64,000 nucleotides of DNA from Terfezia claveryi (lineage: Eukaryota > Ascomycota > Pezizomycetes > Pezizales > Pezizaceae), in assembly GCA_015179025.1 (NCBI GenBank), contig WHUX01000112.1, positions 113,991 to 177,990 of the forward strand. Reading direction: 5' to 3'. Positions 45,333-55,760 of this stretch are shown piece after piece (within the stretch, counting starts at the first letter, position 1; each line of letters starts with the position of its first letter). The notes under the pieces are model-generated. The model was not told the origin of the DNA. It worked only from the letters and a program-made list of their open reading frames with translations, and did no database searches. Made by a program: the position numbers and the translations under genes.

Positions 45333-45704
45333 GCCGGAATGGTTTATGTAGAGGGCAGGCACTATGGCCTGGGGTGCGCTGGCGACATGGGGAGGTGGGC
45401 ACAGGTCCGGTTATTCATATTACTGTCTCCAATTGGCCCTGGTTTTATTTTTTGTACATAAACATTTCTAGATAATATGGGTCTTAATTATACTTATTTG
45501 CGCGTGCGCACACAATAATTGGGACCGTTCAATGCACCTAGCTGGGCTCCGTTGTAGGGAAGGTAAAGACCGATCCCTTCCAGACCTTATAACCACTATC
45601 TCTTGCTCATGTGGGTGGGGTACATGTCAGATGGTACACCTGAGTCGAGGCGCGTACTCCGCGTGAGGCGCCGTGGGCCCGGGCTCGAGTTCAAAGCAGG
45701 TTCG

Positions 45705-45865
45705 GATAGGATCTTGGCGAGTACTCTGTAGGTAGATCACCGATTAATCGGCGAAGTGGTCCGAGGCGAGTTGCGGTAGGCAGCGACCGAGGCGAGTCGA
45801 TAGCCGAACGAGTTGTCAGCGTGGTAAACTCGGACCGACTCGCCCCGTGGCGCACACTAACTGTT
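45705..45865. mobile_element. Dispersed GC-rich element C, copy 1
   Basis: It runs from GGCGAGTACTCTGTAGGTAG through ATCACCGATTAATCGG to GACTCGCCCCGTGGCGCACA. The reverse complement of both ends is found at 61608-61770, and a partial end (ACTCGACCCGTAGCACACAC) at 40242. It is about 155 bp and non-coding. Confidence 0.65.
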
Positions 45866-46021
45866 GGCGAGTGTAACCGCTAGGACTATACGGTGATCAC
45901 GTAGCCACTACCTCTTGTAGATGTATGCATCTTGCTGTTGGCAACCCAGCTCATTTTACAAGGCCAGCAGTGATGTGTTGGTTTTGAAGTGAGCTCACTT
46001 ACGCAGGCCCCACTTCGGTAA

Positions 46022-46200
46022 TGTCGAGTAATCCTAGTAGATGTCTCACATAGAAATTTGGTATTATTCTGTGCCACATTGGCGTCGAAACCAACAATGT
46101 TTGCGGCATTATTGTTGGAATATGTGAAGGACGCTAGGTATTTCCAACATGAATTACTAGCTTAATACCATTTGAGATCATCTAAGTAAAACTAAACTGA
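46022..46200 (+). repeat. Dispersed repeat A, copy 2
   Basis: It matches 33381-33560 with small indels (GAGTAATCCTAGTAGATG, TTGGCGTCGAAACCAACAA, GAAGGACGCTAGGTATTTCC). Confidence 0.75.
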
Positions 46201-46239
46201 AGGTGGCAGTGACAACTCTAGTAAGTCTATCATCTTGCT

Positions 46240-46450
46240 AACACTAGATCATAAAAGGTAGTGACTACGCTAGCAGGTTTAGTGCGAATTAACTGAGGCG
46301 CAAGATCATCCGGTCGGCACTAGATTATAAGAGGTAGTGACTACGCTAGCAGGTTTAGTGCGAATTAACTGAGGCCAAAGATCATCTGGTCGGCACTAGA
46401 TTATAAGAGATAGTGACTACACTAGCAGGTTTAGTGCCAATTTACTGCGG
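46240..46450 (+). repeat. 76-bp tandem repeat, about 2.7 copies
   Basis: CACTAGATTATAAGAG recurs at 46316 and 46392, preceded by an earlier copy at about 46240. The shared core is TAGTGACTACGCTAGCAGGT followed by TTTAGTGCGAATTAACTGAG. Confidence 0.88.
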
Positions 46451-47464
46451 CATGTCTTGTATGTCTATAAATGAATCGAACTTGATACACTACCTAGTGC
46501 GGTGGCAGAGCACAGTGAATTCGGATACCTGTGTCCCTTTTTTTTTATTTCTGGATATTAAGATTATATATAGTGTAAAGTTACGAGATCGCTATGGACT
46601 TGTGTGCTACGGTTCTAATGCTCTGTCTTCTTATTTCGCCAGCCAGCGAGTTCCAGCTCTTTCATCCTTTCCGGCCATGATTCAAATTGCCTCCATTCGG
46701 CCGTGATATTCCCTGCGCATATGTCGTGACCTTGCGCTACCGGTGAGAGTATTTCCAACAGTGGATTGTTGTGGAGGGCTGTATCCGATTATTGGCAACG
46801 AAGTTGCCAATTTTTAAATTGGAACGAAGTTTTGTTTTTAATTTGTTAGACATCTTGCATCTTGGCGATGGTCTTGGCGATTCTTGGCGATTCTTGGCGA
46901 TGGCAGCCACGTGATTAGTGCTAACAAGTACCAAACGTTTAAAGGATCTAGCTTTTCTGAGCCCGGTTTCACTCACCCGCCTGACCTCTATAGCAACATT
47001 GAAGAATACTGGTGATAGGTTAGAGGAGGAGCGGCGACTGGACACTCTAGATATTGGGAGAAATCTGCAGTTATAACTTTAATATGACTATCATCTTTGT
47101 GCGCCGTATGTTTCCTGACGCAAATAATTTTTATCCATATCTCCTGATGTACACCTATCGTATGATACTTACTCTACGTAGTTAATTTAAATCCATGTTT
47201 CATGACACGCACCTATTATATCATATGCACATGAAGTATTGTTCTTCCTGTAGGCATGCAAAATCTCACTAAGTTTACGTTCACCATCTGACGCAAATAG
47301 TCGGCTAGTATAGGCGCGGCCTTGCAATCGTGCTTGATACCTGCATTCTATGCATTTCCAAAAATGTAATTGATTCTGATAATATCTCTAAAACTAGCTA
47401 GCTAAACACGCAGCAAACCCAAATCACTGCCCAAATCAGTGCTATATCACCATGCACCTGGAAT
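46451..47464. other. Gene-poor spacer
   Basis: No gene seen. A GGCGATTCTT triplication lies at 46880-46903. Short frames at 46413-46706 and 46737-47045 (minus) have no motif. Confidence 0.4.
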
Positions 47465-47720
47465 CCACCGTCAAATCGACCTAGAAATCAGCGTGTAAAT
47501 CAGCCTGGAATCCACCGTGCAAATCAACCTAGAAATCAGCATGCAAATGAGCCTGGAATCCACCGTGCAAATCGACCTAGAAATCAGCGTGCAAATCAGC
47601 CTCAAATCCACCGTGCAAATCGACCTAGAAATCAGCGTGCAAATCAGCCTGGAATCCACCGTGAAATCGACCTAGAAATCAGCGTGCAAATGAGCCTGGA
47701 ATCCACCGTGCAAATCACTA
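47465..47720. repeat. 48-bp minisatellite, about five copies
   Basis: The unit begins CCACCGTGCAAATCGACCTA and continues GAAATCAGCGTGCAAATCAG. It is made of two related 24-bp halves. One minus-strand frame stays open through the array (SRLICTLISRSICTVD), but only because the unit is a multiple of three without a stop. Confidence 0.9.
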
Positions 47721-47817
47721 CTTACCCCATAGAAGGGAGCTCCTCTACTTCTTGGAACAATCTAGTACGGAGGGGGAAATAGCTAGATGTAGTACATTTA
47801 AACATGGGATTTATCAG

Positions 47818-48052
47818 GTATGGAATTCATGCATTCGCGGCCTCAGTATATATGTATGAATTCATGCATTCGCAGCCTCAGTATATATGTATGAATTCAT
47901 GCATTCGCGGCCTCAGTATATACATATGTATGAATTCATGCATTCGCAGCCTCAGTATATATGTATGAATTCATGCATTCGCAGCCTCTAAATATGTGTG
48001 AATTCATGCATTCGCGGCCTCTAAATATGTGGGAATTCACGCATTCGCGGCC
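47818..48052. repeat. 35-bp minisatellite, about seven copies
   Basis: The unit is GTATGAATTCATGCATTCGC then GGCCTCAGTATATAT, with G/A alternation at one position. The last two units end CTAAATAT. A related unit occurs at 32745-32815. Copies are adjacent without spacers. Confidence 0.9.
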
Positions 48053-48340
48053 TGCAACCTAGCTGACAGGAAGTACGGGACGCAGCCTGGCTGACAGGAA
48101 GCATGGGACGCAGAAAATTACCACCACCTAAATGATAGGAAGCTACATGATGCACATGAAGATGTCGTACGTCCTGACGCAAATTATTTTTGCTGATGCA
48201 AGTGGATGGGAGAAATTTGCAGTTATGACTATCATCTTTGTGCGCCGTATGTTTCCTGTCTCTACAATTGAATTGACAAGTGGAAAAAGTCAAGAGTTTT
48301 AGCGGAATGCAGCACTTTGGTGTTTGAAACTGACAGTAGG

Positions 48341-48420
48341 CATAGCGCAGTGGTAAGTTCTTTACTTTACGGTTATGTTTACTTATTGAGGGCCCAAGTT
48401 CGAATCCCAGTGGAGGCAAG
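48341..48420 (+). other. tRNA-like Pol III promoter sequence (possible SINE head)
   Basis: An A-box-like TAGCGCAGTGGT (about 48352) and a B-box GTTCGAATCCC (about 48391) have tRNA spacing, but neither the acceptor nor T stem pairs properly. It is therefore not a functional tRNA. About 70 bp further, GCTCCAGTTCACTAT (48487-48501) and ATAGTGAACTGGGGC (48567-48581) form an inverted pair. It could be a tRNA-derived SINE or a tRNA pseudogene. Confidence 0.4.
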
Positions 48421-48599
48421 GAGTTAATTGCCTTAATATCATTGGAAGGACGAGGGAGCAGGGTTGTCGGGTATCCATTCCTTAATGCTCCAGTTCACTA
48501 TATCTCTACCAAACCACAAGTCTACAACGAGGGCGACCTAAGAAGTAGTGTGATGGCGCTCGGAGTATAGTGAACTGGGGCAACTCGTTTTGCCTTTTG

Positions 48600-49320
48600 A
48601 CGACATAAGTGTCTTTTTTGAATTTTTCTATGAAATGGCAAGCTTATATGAGCCATTAAATACGACTAGCTATCAATCATCTTTGCCCGAGTAGTGATCG
48701 TTGCCAAATCAGGGGGACTACATCGTCGTCAACCTCAGTTACCTTGTTTCTCTATGACCGACTTTTGCCTCCTTCCCTGAGTTGTCGGGAAAAATATCGC
48801 GGCTGCACACTAATCAAACTTCCGAGCTTCGCTATCAATAACCCTTAACTTACTTACCCTCAATGCTCTACGTAAAATGAGAGTTTGTATCACGTGACTA
48901 GTTGCTGAATCAACAAGTTAGGTTGAGTGCTATGTGTATGTATAAAAACAGTTGAAGCAAAGTGTAATCAAAATCATCATGAGCTGACAGGGTCCCACAA
49001 TTATCCTTGATTGCTCATTCTAATCTCCCAGTCTCCAAAGGCCTTTGAATGTGTGTCTTTTTGCTTTTGGGACGAGTGAAATAGGGCTACTTGGTTGTTA
49101 ATAGTGGGTTGGTTGTGAAGATAGGTACATCTGTCTGTCTGTTGCTCTGTCCATAAAGCACTTAGTCATAAACTGTATTATCTAATGGCAAGCAAAGACC
49201 ACTGGCACAAGTCAGTCATGAGCCCGACAAATGAACCTAATGTGTGGATATCTTTATTTCAAGCGCCAATTAAGTACTCTCTATACCCCGTCCCCTGGCT
49301 GACTTGTTGCAGGTGCAATA
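48600..49320. other. Gene-poor spacer
   Basis: I see no gene, RNA or repeat I can support. Confidence 0.4.
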
Positions 49321-49324
49321 GATG

Positions 49325-49530
49325 CGATGTTCACCCTTCGTCAGTTGGATATTCAGCCCGCGACATATCCAATGTTCACCCCTTCCCAAGCTTGATATTC
49401 AGCCTGCGACTTATCGTATATTCACCCATTCCCCAGCTGGATATTCAGCCTGCGACATATCCAAGATTTGCACCTTCCCTAGCTGGATGTTCAACACGCA
49501 TAATATGCCCATTCCCCAGCTTGACGTGCA
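49325..49530 (+). repeat. 46-bp minisatellite, four copies
   Basis: GATATTCAGCCTGCGACATA recurs at 49348, 49394, 49440 and (as GATGTTCAACACGC) 49485. Between copies lies CACCC-TTCCCCAGCTG. Confidence 0.88.
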
Positions 49531-49744
49531 ACCCCCTAGCCATGTGGCTGTTTACCATACCCGTGTTTACCCTGAACTGGCCAATTCGGATATCCTGTTT
49601 CCCTTATTCTACGTTTAGTGATTTATCAGTATGATGCCATTCCTTCTATCATACTGCTTATATTCTGTAGTCGCCATACATTGCAGCTATCACAGTGCAG
49701 CCAGCTCACGCCTATTTCTTTTTGCATGTTGCTTCTGCTTAGGG

Positions 49745-50010
49745 GGAGGCAAGAGGCAGTACGAACCAGCGGGGGAGCAGAAATCAGCGAGGGAGCAGAA
49801 ATCAGCGAGGGAGCGAAGGGGCAATATTAGCCAGCAGGGGAGCATAAGGGGCAGCACGAACCAGCGGGGGAGCACAAACCAGCGAGGGAGGGAAGGGACA
49901 GCACTAGCTGGCAGCGGGGTAGCGAAGGGGCAGCACTAGAGCACAAACCAGTGGGGGAGCACAAATCAGCGGGGGAGCACAAACCAGAAGGGGGGGCACA
50001 AACCAGCCGC
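49745..50010 (+). repeat. GC-rich minisatellite (GGGGGAGCACAAACCAGC units)
   Basis: Irregular 17-20-bp units of the type GGGGGAGCACAAACCAGC and GAGGGAGCAGAAATCAGC alternate with longer ones containing GAAGGGGCAGCACTAG. It gives repetitive frames on both strands that are not evidence of a gene. Confidence 0.85.
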
Positions 50011-50094
50011 ACCTCCGAGTTTTGCTACCTTCTGTTAATCAAGCAAGACCTCATAATAGAATTTATCTCGAACCTACTAAAGTCTATACCCACT

Positions 50095-50180
50095 GCTATC
50101 TCATACCCACCGCTAATTCTATACCCACCGCTATCTCTATATCTACTGCTATCTCTATATCCACTGCTATGTCTATGCCC
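50095..50180 (+). repeat. 18-bp minisatellite (ACCCACCGCTATCTCTAT)
   Basis: Five to six units such as ACCCACCGCTATCTCTAT and ATCCACTGCTATGTCTAT in a row. Confidence 0.85.
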
Positions 50181-50259
50181 AATCAGATCCACTGCGTTCC
50201 TTACATGGGCGCAGTCCAACCAGAATCGCACCCGGTTTGTAATTGAGCGGTGTGATGGG

Positions 50260-51000
50260 TACCTAGATTTCTTATCCTTCCCGGATAGAAAGTTATGTTC
50301 AACCCAGGATAAGGAGGCAGAGCAACGATATTCAAATTGAAAGCATGATGCCCTTGCCCACTTTGAGCTCATCAATGGGATGCTTTTTCGGAAGGCAGAA
50401 GTAGCCTATCAACCGCGGTAATTTCTTTCCACGTTATAGGGTAGTATTAGTACTAATTAATTCATTGCCAGCCAAGTAATTGTGTTAGATCAGGTATACC
50501 ATACAGTTTTAGAATGCCATCTACGTTGTCAGCATGCAGGTCACAAAAAACGTTTGACCTAGTCAAGAAACGCTTCTATGGTATTCCATGGCAAGAGGTT
50601 ATTTGGTTATTACAGCATTGTAGCACGTCTTCGAAATCGATCATCTGATACATTGGATATGCGATCAGAACCACATAATGGAAACCATTGGATCTTACAT
50701 ATTAAGGATCACTTCAGCAAATATTCCTTCATCTACCCTCTGCCCAATAAAACATCAGCAAATATTGCTGAGTGTATTGCCGAATGGCTAGGGAATTTTG
50801 GGATTCCTAGAATATTGCAGTGTTAAAATCATCAATGGTAGGCCAAAGCATCCGCAGACTCAGGGGCTAGTTGAGCAAGCAAATGGAGTGATGAAGACAA
50901 AGATAGGTTGTTGGCTAGAAGACCGTATTGGCCAGGGCTGGAGTGATGCACTGCCAGATGTTGTTCTAGGCAAACTCGCACATCATTAGGTGAGAAGATG
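50260..51000 (+). pseudogene. KRBA2-like retroelement integrase core, frameshifted and partly deleted
   Basis: Reading three frames in turn, the parts run in family order. First is ELINGMLFRKAEVAYQPR (about 50365-50418). Next is a zinc-finger-like region, VLDQVYHTVLECHLRCQHAG (about 50480-50545). Then, in another frame, comes KKRFYGIPWQEVIWLLQHCS (about 50562-50625). The catalytic core follows: NGNHWILHIKDHFSKYSFIY (first Asp about 50707), ECIAEWLGNFGIPRILQC, then KIINGRPKHPQTQGLVEQAN (Glu about 50872). The segment between ILQC and KIING, where the second catalytic Asp should be, is missing. At least two frameshifts and several stops show that it is dead. Such single integrase proteins with flanking domains occur as multicopy genes in fungi and animals. 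Confidence 0.7.
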
Positions 51001-51083
51001 CCATACGAAATCTGTTTTAATCGGAAGCCCCGATGGGAGAATCGAGTCATAGTGCATACCAATTTGGAGATCGACGACATTGG

Positions 51084-51146
51084 ATTGAGGATGAGATTGA
51101 GGATGAGATTGAGGATGAGATTGAGGATGAGATTGAGGATGAGATT
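51084..51146 (+). repeat. 12-bp tandem repeat GAGGATGAGATT, five copies
   Basis: Five copies of GAGGATGAGATT run head-to-tail, coding Glu/Asp/Ile in one frame. Confidence 0.9.
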
Positions 51147-51295
51147 GATGCTGGGGTTGCTGAACTAGCAAGTGATAGAGAGCATGCTCCGGTAAGCTCG
51201 AATGCAATATACTGTATGTTAATAATAATTTTACTAACATTCATAGCATCTACTTCCGGCTATTGCGACCCCAGCTATATCACTTCTACCAAACA

Positions 51296-51480
51296 CAGCT
51301 CAGCCAATCCCACCCCTGCCAACATCACCTCTGCCAACATTCCCTCCACCAATCCCACCCCTGCCAACATCACCTCTGCCAACATTCCCTCCACCAATAT
51401 TCCCTCCGCCAACATCACCTCCGCCAACCTTGCCCCAACCAACATTGCCTCTACCCACATTGCCTGCGTCAATATTGCTT
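51296..51480 (+). repeat. 18/36-bp minisatellite (CTGCCAACATCACCTCTGCC)
   Basis: The unit CTGCCAACATCACCTCTGCC-AACATTCCCTCCACCAAT repeats with period 18 or 36. It codes Pro/Thr/Ser/Asn repeats on the plus strand and Gly/Asn/Val repeats on the minus strand. Confidence 0.85.
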
Positions 51481-51660
51481 CTGCTGGCACCTCGTGCTAG
51501 ACCCAATACCCAAACAACAAGCCAAAAACCTCGAGCAGCCTCTGTTTTGCAACTGCTGAAGTCTGGAAAGCGGACAGAGAAGATGAAGGTTCCGACCTTG
51601 ACAGATAATGAGGAGGAGGCGGATGGAAGTAATGATGAGCAGGGAGCCTATAATTACTGA

Positions 51661-53189
51661 AGAAGTGGCTGTTCAATATTGATCACGCTTGGAGAGAAGA
51701 TCGTATAACTAAATATCAACTATGCCACTGTCGGCGTCATTCTGGAAATTCTTTTATAAGCAGTATCTCGTGTTTAAGCTAGTATCATATATAAGACAGT
51801 AAATTCAAGGCCCCTCTGACTGTCCGGTTGTAAATAAGACAGTATTCTTACTTTCGAATTAATACGGTAAGGTATGCCATCATATGAATGCATATACTGT
51901 AGCATCATATATGCCTCTATCATATCCAATCAGAGCATGTGAACGTAGACAACATCATACTATGCCTTAATCGGAACATTCAGGGTAATATGTTCTATCA
52001 TACGAGTGCATATAACATCTTGAATTAGTCCTCCCACCCCCCCACCCAATAGATCAGTACTACATGTATTGGACATTACGCAGTCATATCAATTCATATG
52101 GAGTCAACAGCCTGAGGTGCATACTTACTTTTGGACGGCACCTAGCCCAAGGTGTGTGGAGAACACACAATACAGACCTGTCTTGATTTCTCAATTGGAG
52201 TAGAAAACACAATGGTGGAGGCAGTGATAACCGTAGAGATGAAGACAGCAGTGATAAGCGTCTTCAATTGGTAGAGTTGAAGACGGTGCTGGCAGTGATA
52301 AGCATCTTCAAAAAGCATCTTCAATCGTAGAGTTGAAGACATCATGTGATGGCGGACTCAAGTCTTCAAGCGTGGAGTGGTCGGCTATGGATTTAACAAG
52401 GTAACTGAGGCCCGCGAAGGCATGATTATGGCAACGATCCCTAGGAATGAGAACAAAAAAAGTAATTGAATCATCTGGGTGGGTTATCGAACCTCAGACC
52501 AGCAGCCAGAATATAATGACTTGTTTTCATTTCTGGTAAATGCAAGTTTAACATCACAGTTACCTACCTATGCTACGTGACCAAGCTGTGAAAAAATTGC
52601 TAAATTTTGGCTAAATTAACCCACTCGGTATGCATACAATAACCTAAGTCTGACAATTTGCATGGTGATAGTCTATAGGAACTGCTTTACCAGACGGAAA
52701 TAGGCATGGAAAAGCCTTAACAATATAGCCCTCATGCCGGAACTCATTAGATCCTCCGATGTCGTCCAGAGATTTCTGTTTGACATCTTTTTATCCCAGT
52801 GGGTCTTAAGCACGAACCTGGCAGGTACAATACATAATATATTAGCTAGTCGGGTTGCTGTAGTTACTGTCAATTTTGCAAGGGTGCAAATCCTCACTAT
52901 TGCTTATATCTCTATTGTCTTAATCGATACAGACAGGACTTTGTGCGGTTTAAATAAACCACGGAGTAAGAGACTGCGAGAGCGCAGACAATAACAGACA
53001 GTAGCGACAGCAGACAATAGTGACGGCAGACAAAGAATAGCTGTGACAAAGAAGGCGTGAAGAACAAAGTAAGGTATGTTGAACAAAGGATAACAAAGAG
53101 CGAAGCATTGAACAATCAAGTTGATCGACATCAGCAACATAAGCATATTCTTTCAACAGACGGAGAAGATGGTAGTCGCCGGCGACCAC
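51661..53189. other. Gene-poor spacer
   Basis: No gene seen. A local duplication (GTAGAGTTGAAGAC, AGCATCTTCAA) occurs at 52230-52345, and a GACAGTAGCGACAGCAGACAATAG-type degenerate repeat at 52985-53040. Confidence 0.4.
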
Positions 53190-54415
53190 TTATCTATTTA
53201 CATTAAAAAAGCCCCGCATAAAACCCGCTGCCTCCTTACCAAATGCTGATTCAGGACCACGAGGTTCGGAATCTGAACGGCGCTCCTGGGTTGCCTTGCA
53301 CCTGATCTCTTCGATGCAGCTATTAATGTGGTCTTCTACCTCCCGCCTGATCTCCAGTGGCGTCAAAGGTGGGAGCCTCCAACCGGAAACGTTCTTGCCA
53401 TGGTGGGTTGATACCATAATTGTGATATTCGGATACCGCTTCTTGACCGAACCCATGAAGACCTCGCAAAGATTGCAGAGAGACTTCGACACGCCAACTT
53501 CCAGAGTTACCAAGGAAGAAGTTCCTTGTTGAACGAGATCGTCGACAATCTTCATTATCAAAGTACACTCACAGTGCACACTCCGAGTAATGGTATTCTG
53601 CTGAGAAAGTGGTTGCGGGAGTGAGGGGAATTGGATTCTTAAGTTCGTCTCAGTTGGTCCTTCTATGTCTCGGTTTCGCGCCCATTGTTCAACTATTTCA
53701 ACGCTCGTCTTCTCAATAACGATTCTGTCAGGAGGCGGCGGAGGAACCTGCAAAACCTGTCAGACAGTGCAAAAACTGGTAATTTCAGTACGTACTTCCT
53801 GTATAACCAAGGTTTGGAGGACCTGGGGGGGAGTAGGTTGACTTCTCCAACTAGTTGTATAACTGCTCCCACGTAGTCGCCTAGCTTACGAATGCGCCTT
53901 AACAATTTTTGATCGATCAAGAGATTTATATCCAAAGGAATGCCAATCGAGTAGGCGCTGATTATTGCATCCCGCAAGAATTCCGGGTCCTTTAAATGCT
54001 GGGCAGGACTCAGAGAGTCTAACCAAGAAATGAGTCTGTTTCTCAAGGACTGTTCAGGGTCAATTCCCAGTTCTGCTTTGAGTTTTTCCACTAGCTCGAG
54101 GGGAAGGCAGTCTTCGGAGTGGATTCCCCGATCTGTCGAGAGTTCTTTAACTCTCCGCAACACTTTCAATATGCGAGACTTTATCTTCTTTTGACACTTG
54201 TCGACTATAGCAGCCAATAAATTCGTATAGCGATCGCCAACGCTCCTGTTGGTCTCAGAAGCGTAATTGAAGAGCGTGCGAACATACTGATTCTCTCTGT
54301 CGGTGAAAGGTCTATTCTTGCTGTAGAAAAATTTCATAGATCCATTCGTTCTCAACATGGTTGCCGCCACATCAGACTTCGCTTCGCTGACGAGCAATAA
54401 CACAAGTAGATCCAA
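53190..54415 (-). CDS. OTT_1508-like nucleic acid deaminase (fungal)
   Basis: Two minus-strand exons, 54415-53792 and 53747-53190, join in phase across a 44-nt intron to 393 residues. The first part is helical (RTNGSMKFFYSKNRPFTDREN, VRTLFNYASE, ELVEKLKAELG). After the intron (KYVPPPPPD) comes the deaminase core: a HCE zinc-site motif in SVHCECTLIMK, then EVGVSKSLCNLCEVFM with the CxxC pair, and STHHGKNVSGWRLPP. The spacing of H-C-E and C-x-x-C fits the OTT_1508-like clade of the cytidine-deaminase-like fold, often expanded in filamentous fungi and related to bacterial toxin deaminases. The substrate is unknown. In-frame helical sequence upstream is doubtful: the N-terminal parts at 54674-54880 and 54420-54629 look related but lie in other frames. 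Thus the gene may be longer, spliced in ways I cannot read, or frameshifted. Confidence 0.72.
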
Positions 54416-54419
54416 GAAC

Positions 54420-54880
54420 CAGGTGCTTTAACTTTTTGGCAGGGTGCCATCGGCTGCTGTCCAGTTCAGAACTCACGGACATAGCCCGATTTTCTTCATC
54501 ATTGTCCTCTTCATTTTCGCTGTTATCCTCATCAACATCGGTGTCATCGTCGATTACACTGGCATCGGTGTCGGCATTGTGAGCGTTTTGTTGGCGACGG
54601 TCGGTAATATTGTCGAGAGAAGCAGACAAGCGATCCGTAGAAGGGGTGGAAGCGACAACGGTCGTAGATAGTATTATAGTTGATTGAGAGATTCAAATAT
54701 CATCTCGTCGAGAGTCGGAGGAACTTCGTTAGTCACGACATCGTGCAGAGATCGTTTGTGGATGGTATGAGAAAAGGAGAGCAATTTCTGCATTGTTGAT
54801 AGATGGTGATTGACGCGGGAGCTCAGAGCGATGAAAGAGCAAAAACCCAATGAGAGTAGACGAGCTTGCTGCAGACGCAA
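54420..54880 (-). pseudogene. Probable N-terminal part of the deaminase gene, out of frame
   Basis: The minus-strand frame 54880-54674 reads RLQQARLLSLGFCSFIALSS then RVNHHLSTMQKLLSFSHTI and EVPPTLDEMIFESLNQ. This looks like the helical N-terminus usual in fungal OTT_1508 proteins. A Ser/Thr- and Asp/Glu-rich linker in a different frame follows (54629-54372; DTDVDEDNSENEEDNDEE). Neither joins in frame to 54415 by a good GT-AG intron that I can find. I describe it apart from the deaminase core for that reason. Confidence 0.45.
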
Positions 54881-55760
54881 AGCACAACAGAGGAGGGAAA
54901 TTGAAATATGATGATCAAATTACTTTGTATTGTTATTGAGTGAGTTGTCTAGAGGCGTGTAGACACCGATCACCGGTGACGGAACCACCAAAAGGATGGG
55001 GGCTTATGTAACATGGGAGCTTATGTAACAATGCAACAATGCAACCGAAGAAACAGGCACTATGCAAGGTGAACGGGAGAGGGGCATCCAGGAGACTAGG
55101 GTGGTAGAGCAGTCTCCCGGAGGAAGTAGAGGGGTAGGCCGTTCTCGCGGAGGCAGTCAGCGCAGGAGTGGAATCAGGAGACGCGACTTCGGGAGGGGGT
55201 CGTCCCCAAGTAACGCCCGGGAGACATTCTATTTTCTTTCGTGATGACCGCAGCATGTATGGATGTCAGGGTAAACAGAACTTTATTTTCGTATAAGCAA
55301 CTTCGCTTGAATTTCAACCACCTCCTTCGTTCCTCTAACCCCAGGTACCAGCTCATACCCCACCATCTCAATTATTCCAGTTCTCTGCCACAAATATTAC
55401 ACCCATTCCCAACCTTTTGCACTTTTGCAAGAACGTATATGTACTGAGTAAAAAGAAATAAGAAAATAAAAAAGGTATCCCACTTGTAGCCTACCCTCAA
55501 TCACTGGTGGTTGTTCGTATAACACATTCATTGTCATAAACACAAACTACGAATTCATTCATCTGATCATTATATCGTATGTTGACAACCACCACACCAT
55601 TTGCTGTTGGAGGATTCATCGATATTTGCAGAAAAATTCACCAGGTAAATGAACTGTTTGATGTTCGTTTGCATATCCCTCACACTGTTTGAGTGGTGCA
55701 TCGAAATCAGCTGCCGTTACTTTGTTAGCCTCAAGTTCAATCCCTGCCCAGTTGGTCATA
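54881..55760. other. Spacer, no supported gene
   Basis: Nothing is recognised. The Arg/Gly-rich frames around 55062-55244 are low-complexity. Confidence 0.4.

Larger units (their letters stand above)
51033..51660 (+). pseudogene. Low-complexity continuation of the integrase pseudogene
   Basis: A frame of about 155 codons starts RWENRVIVHTNLEIDDI-like and then enters five GAGGATGAGATT repeats. A further frame reads through a Pro-rich repeat region (51290-51480) to a charged tail (KRTEKMKVPTLTDNEEEADG). The first part matches the expected end of the integrase (PYEICFNRKPRWENR). The repeats look like expanded microsatellites, not conserved sequence. Confidence 0.5.

Noticed and set aside
47818..48052. 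Regular repeats that look like a CRISPR array
   Set aside because: Units are contiguous, with no unique spacers, in a eukaryotic genome; this is a minisatellite.
48341..48420. Functional tRNA at 48.35 kb
   Set aside because: Boxes are present but the acceptor and T stems do not pair.
49185..49634. 149-codon frame around 49.4 kb
   Set aside because: Most of it is made from the 46-bp minisatellite.
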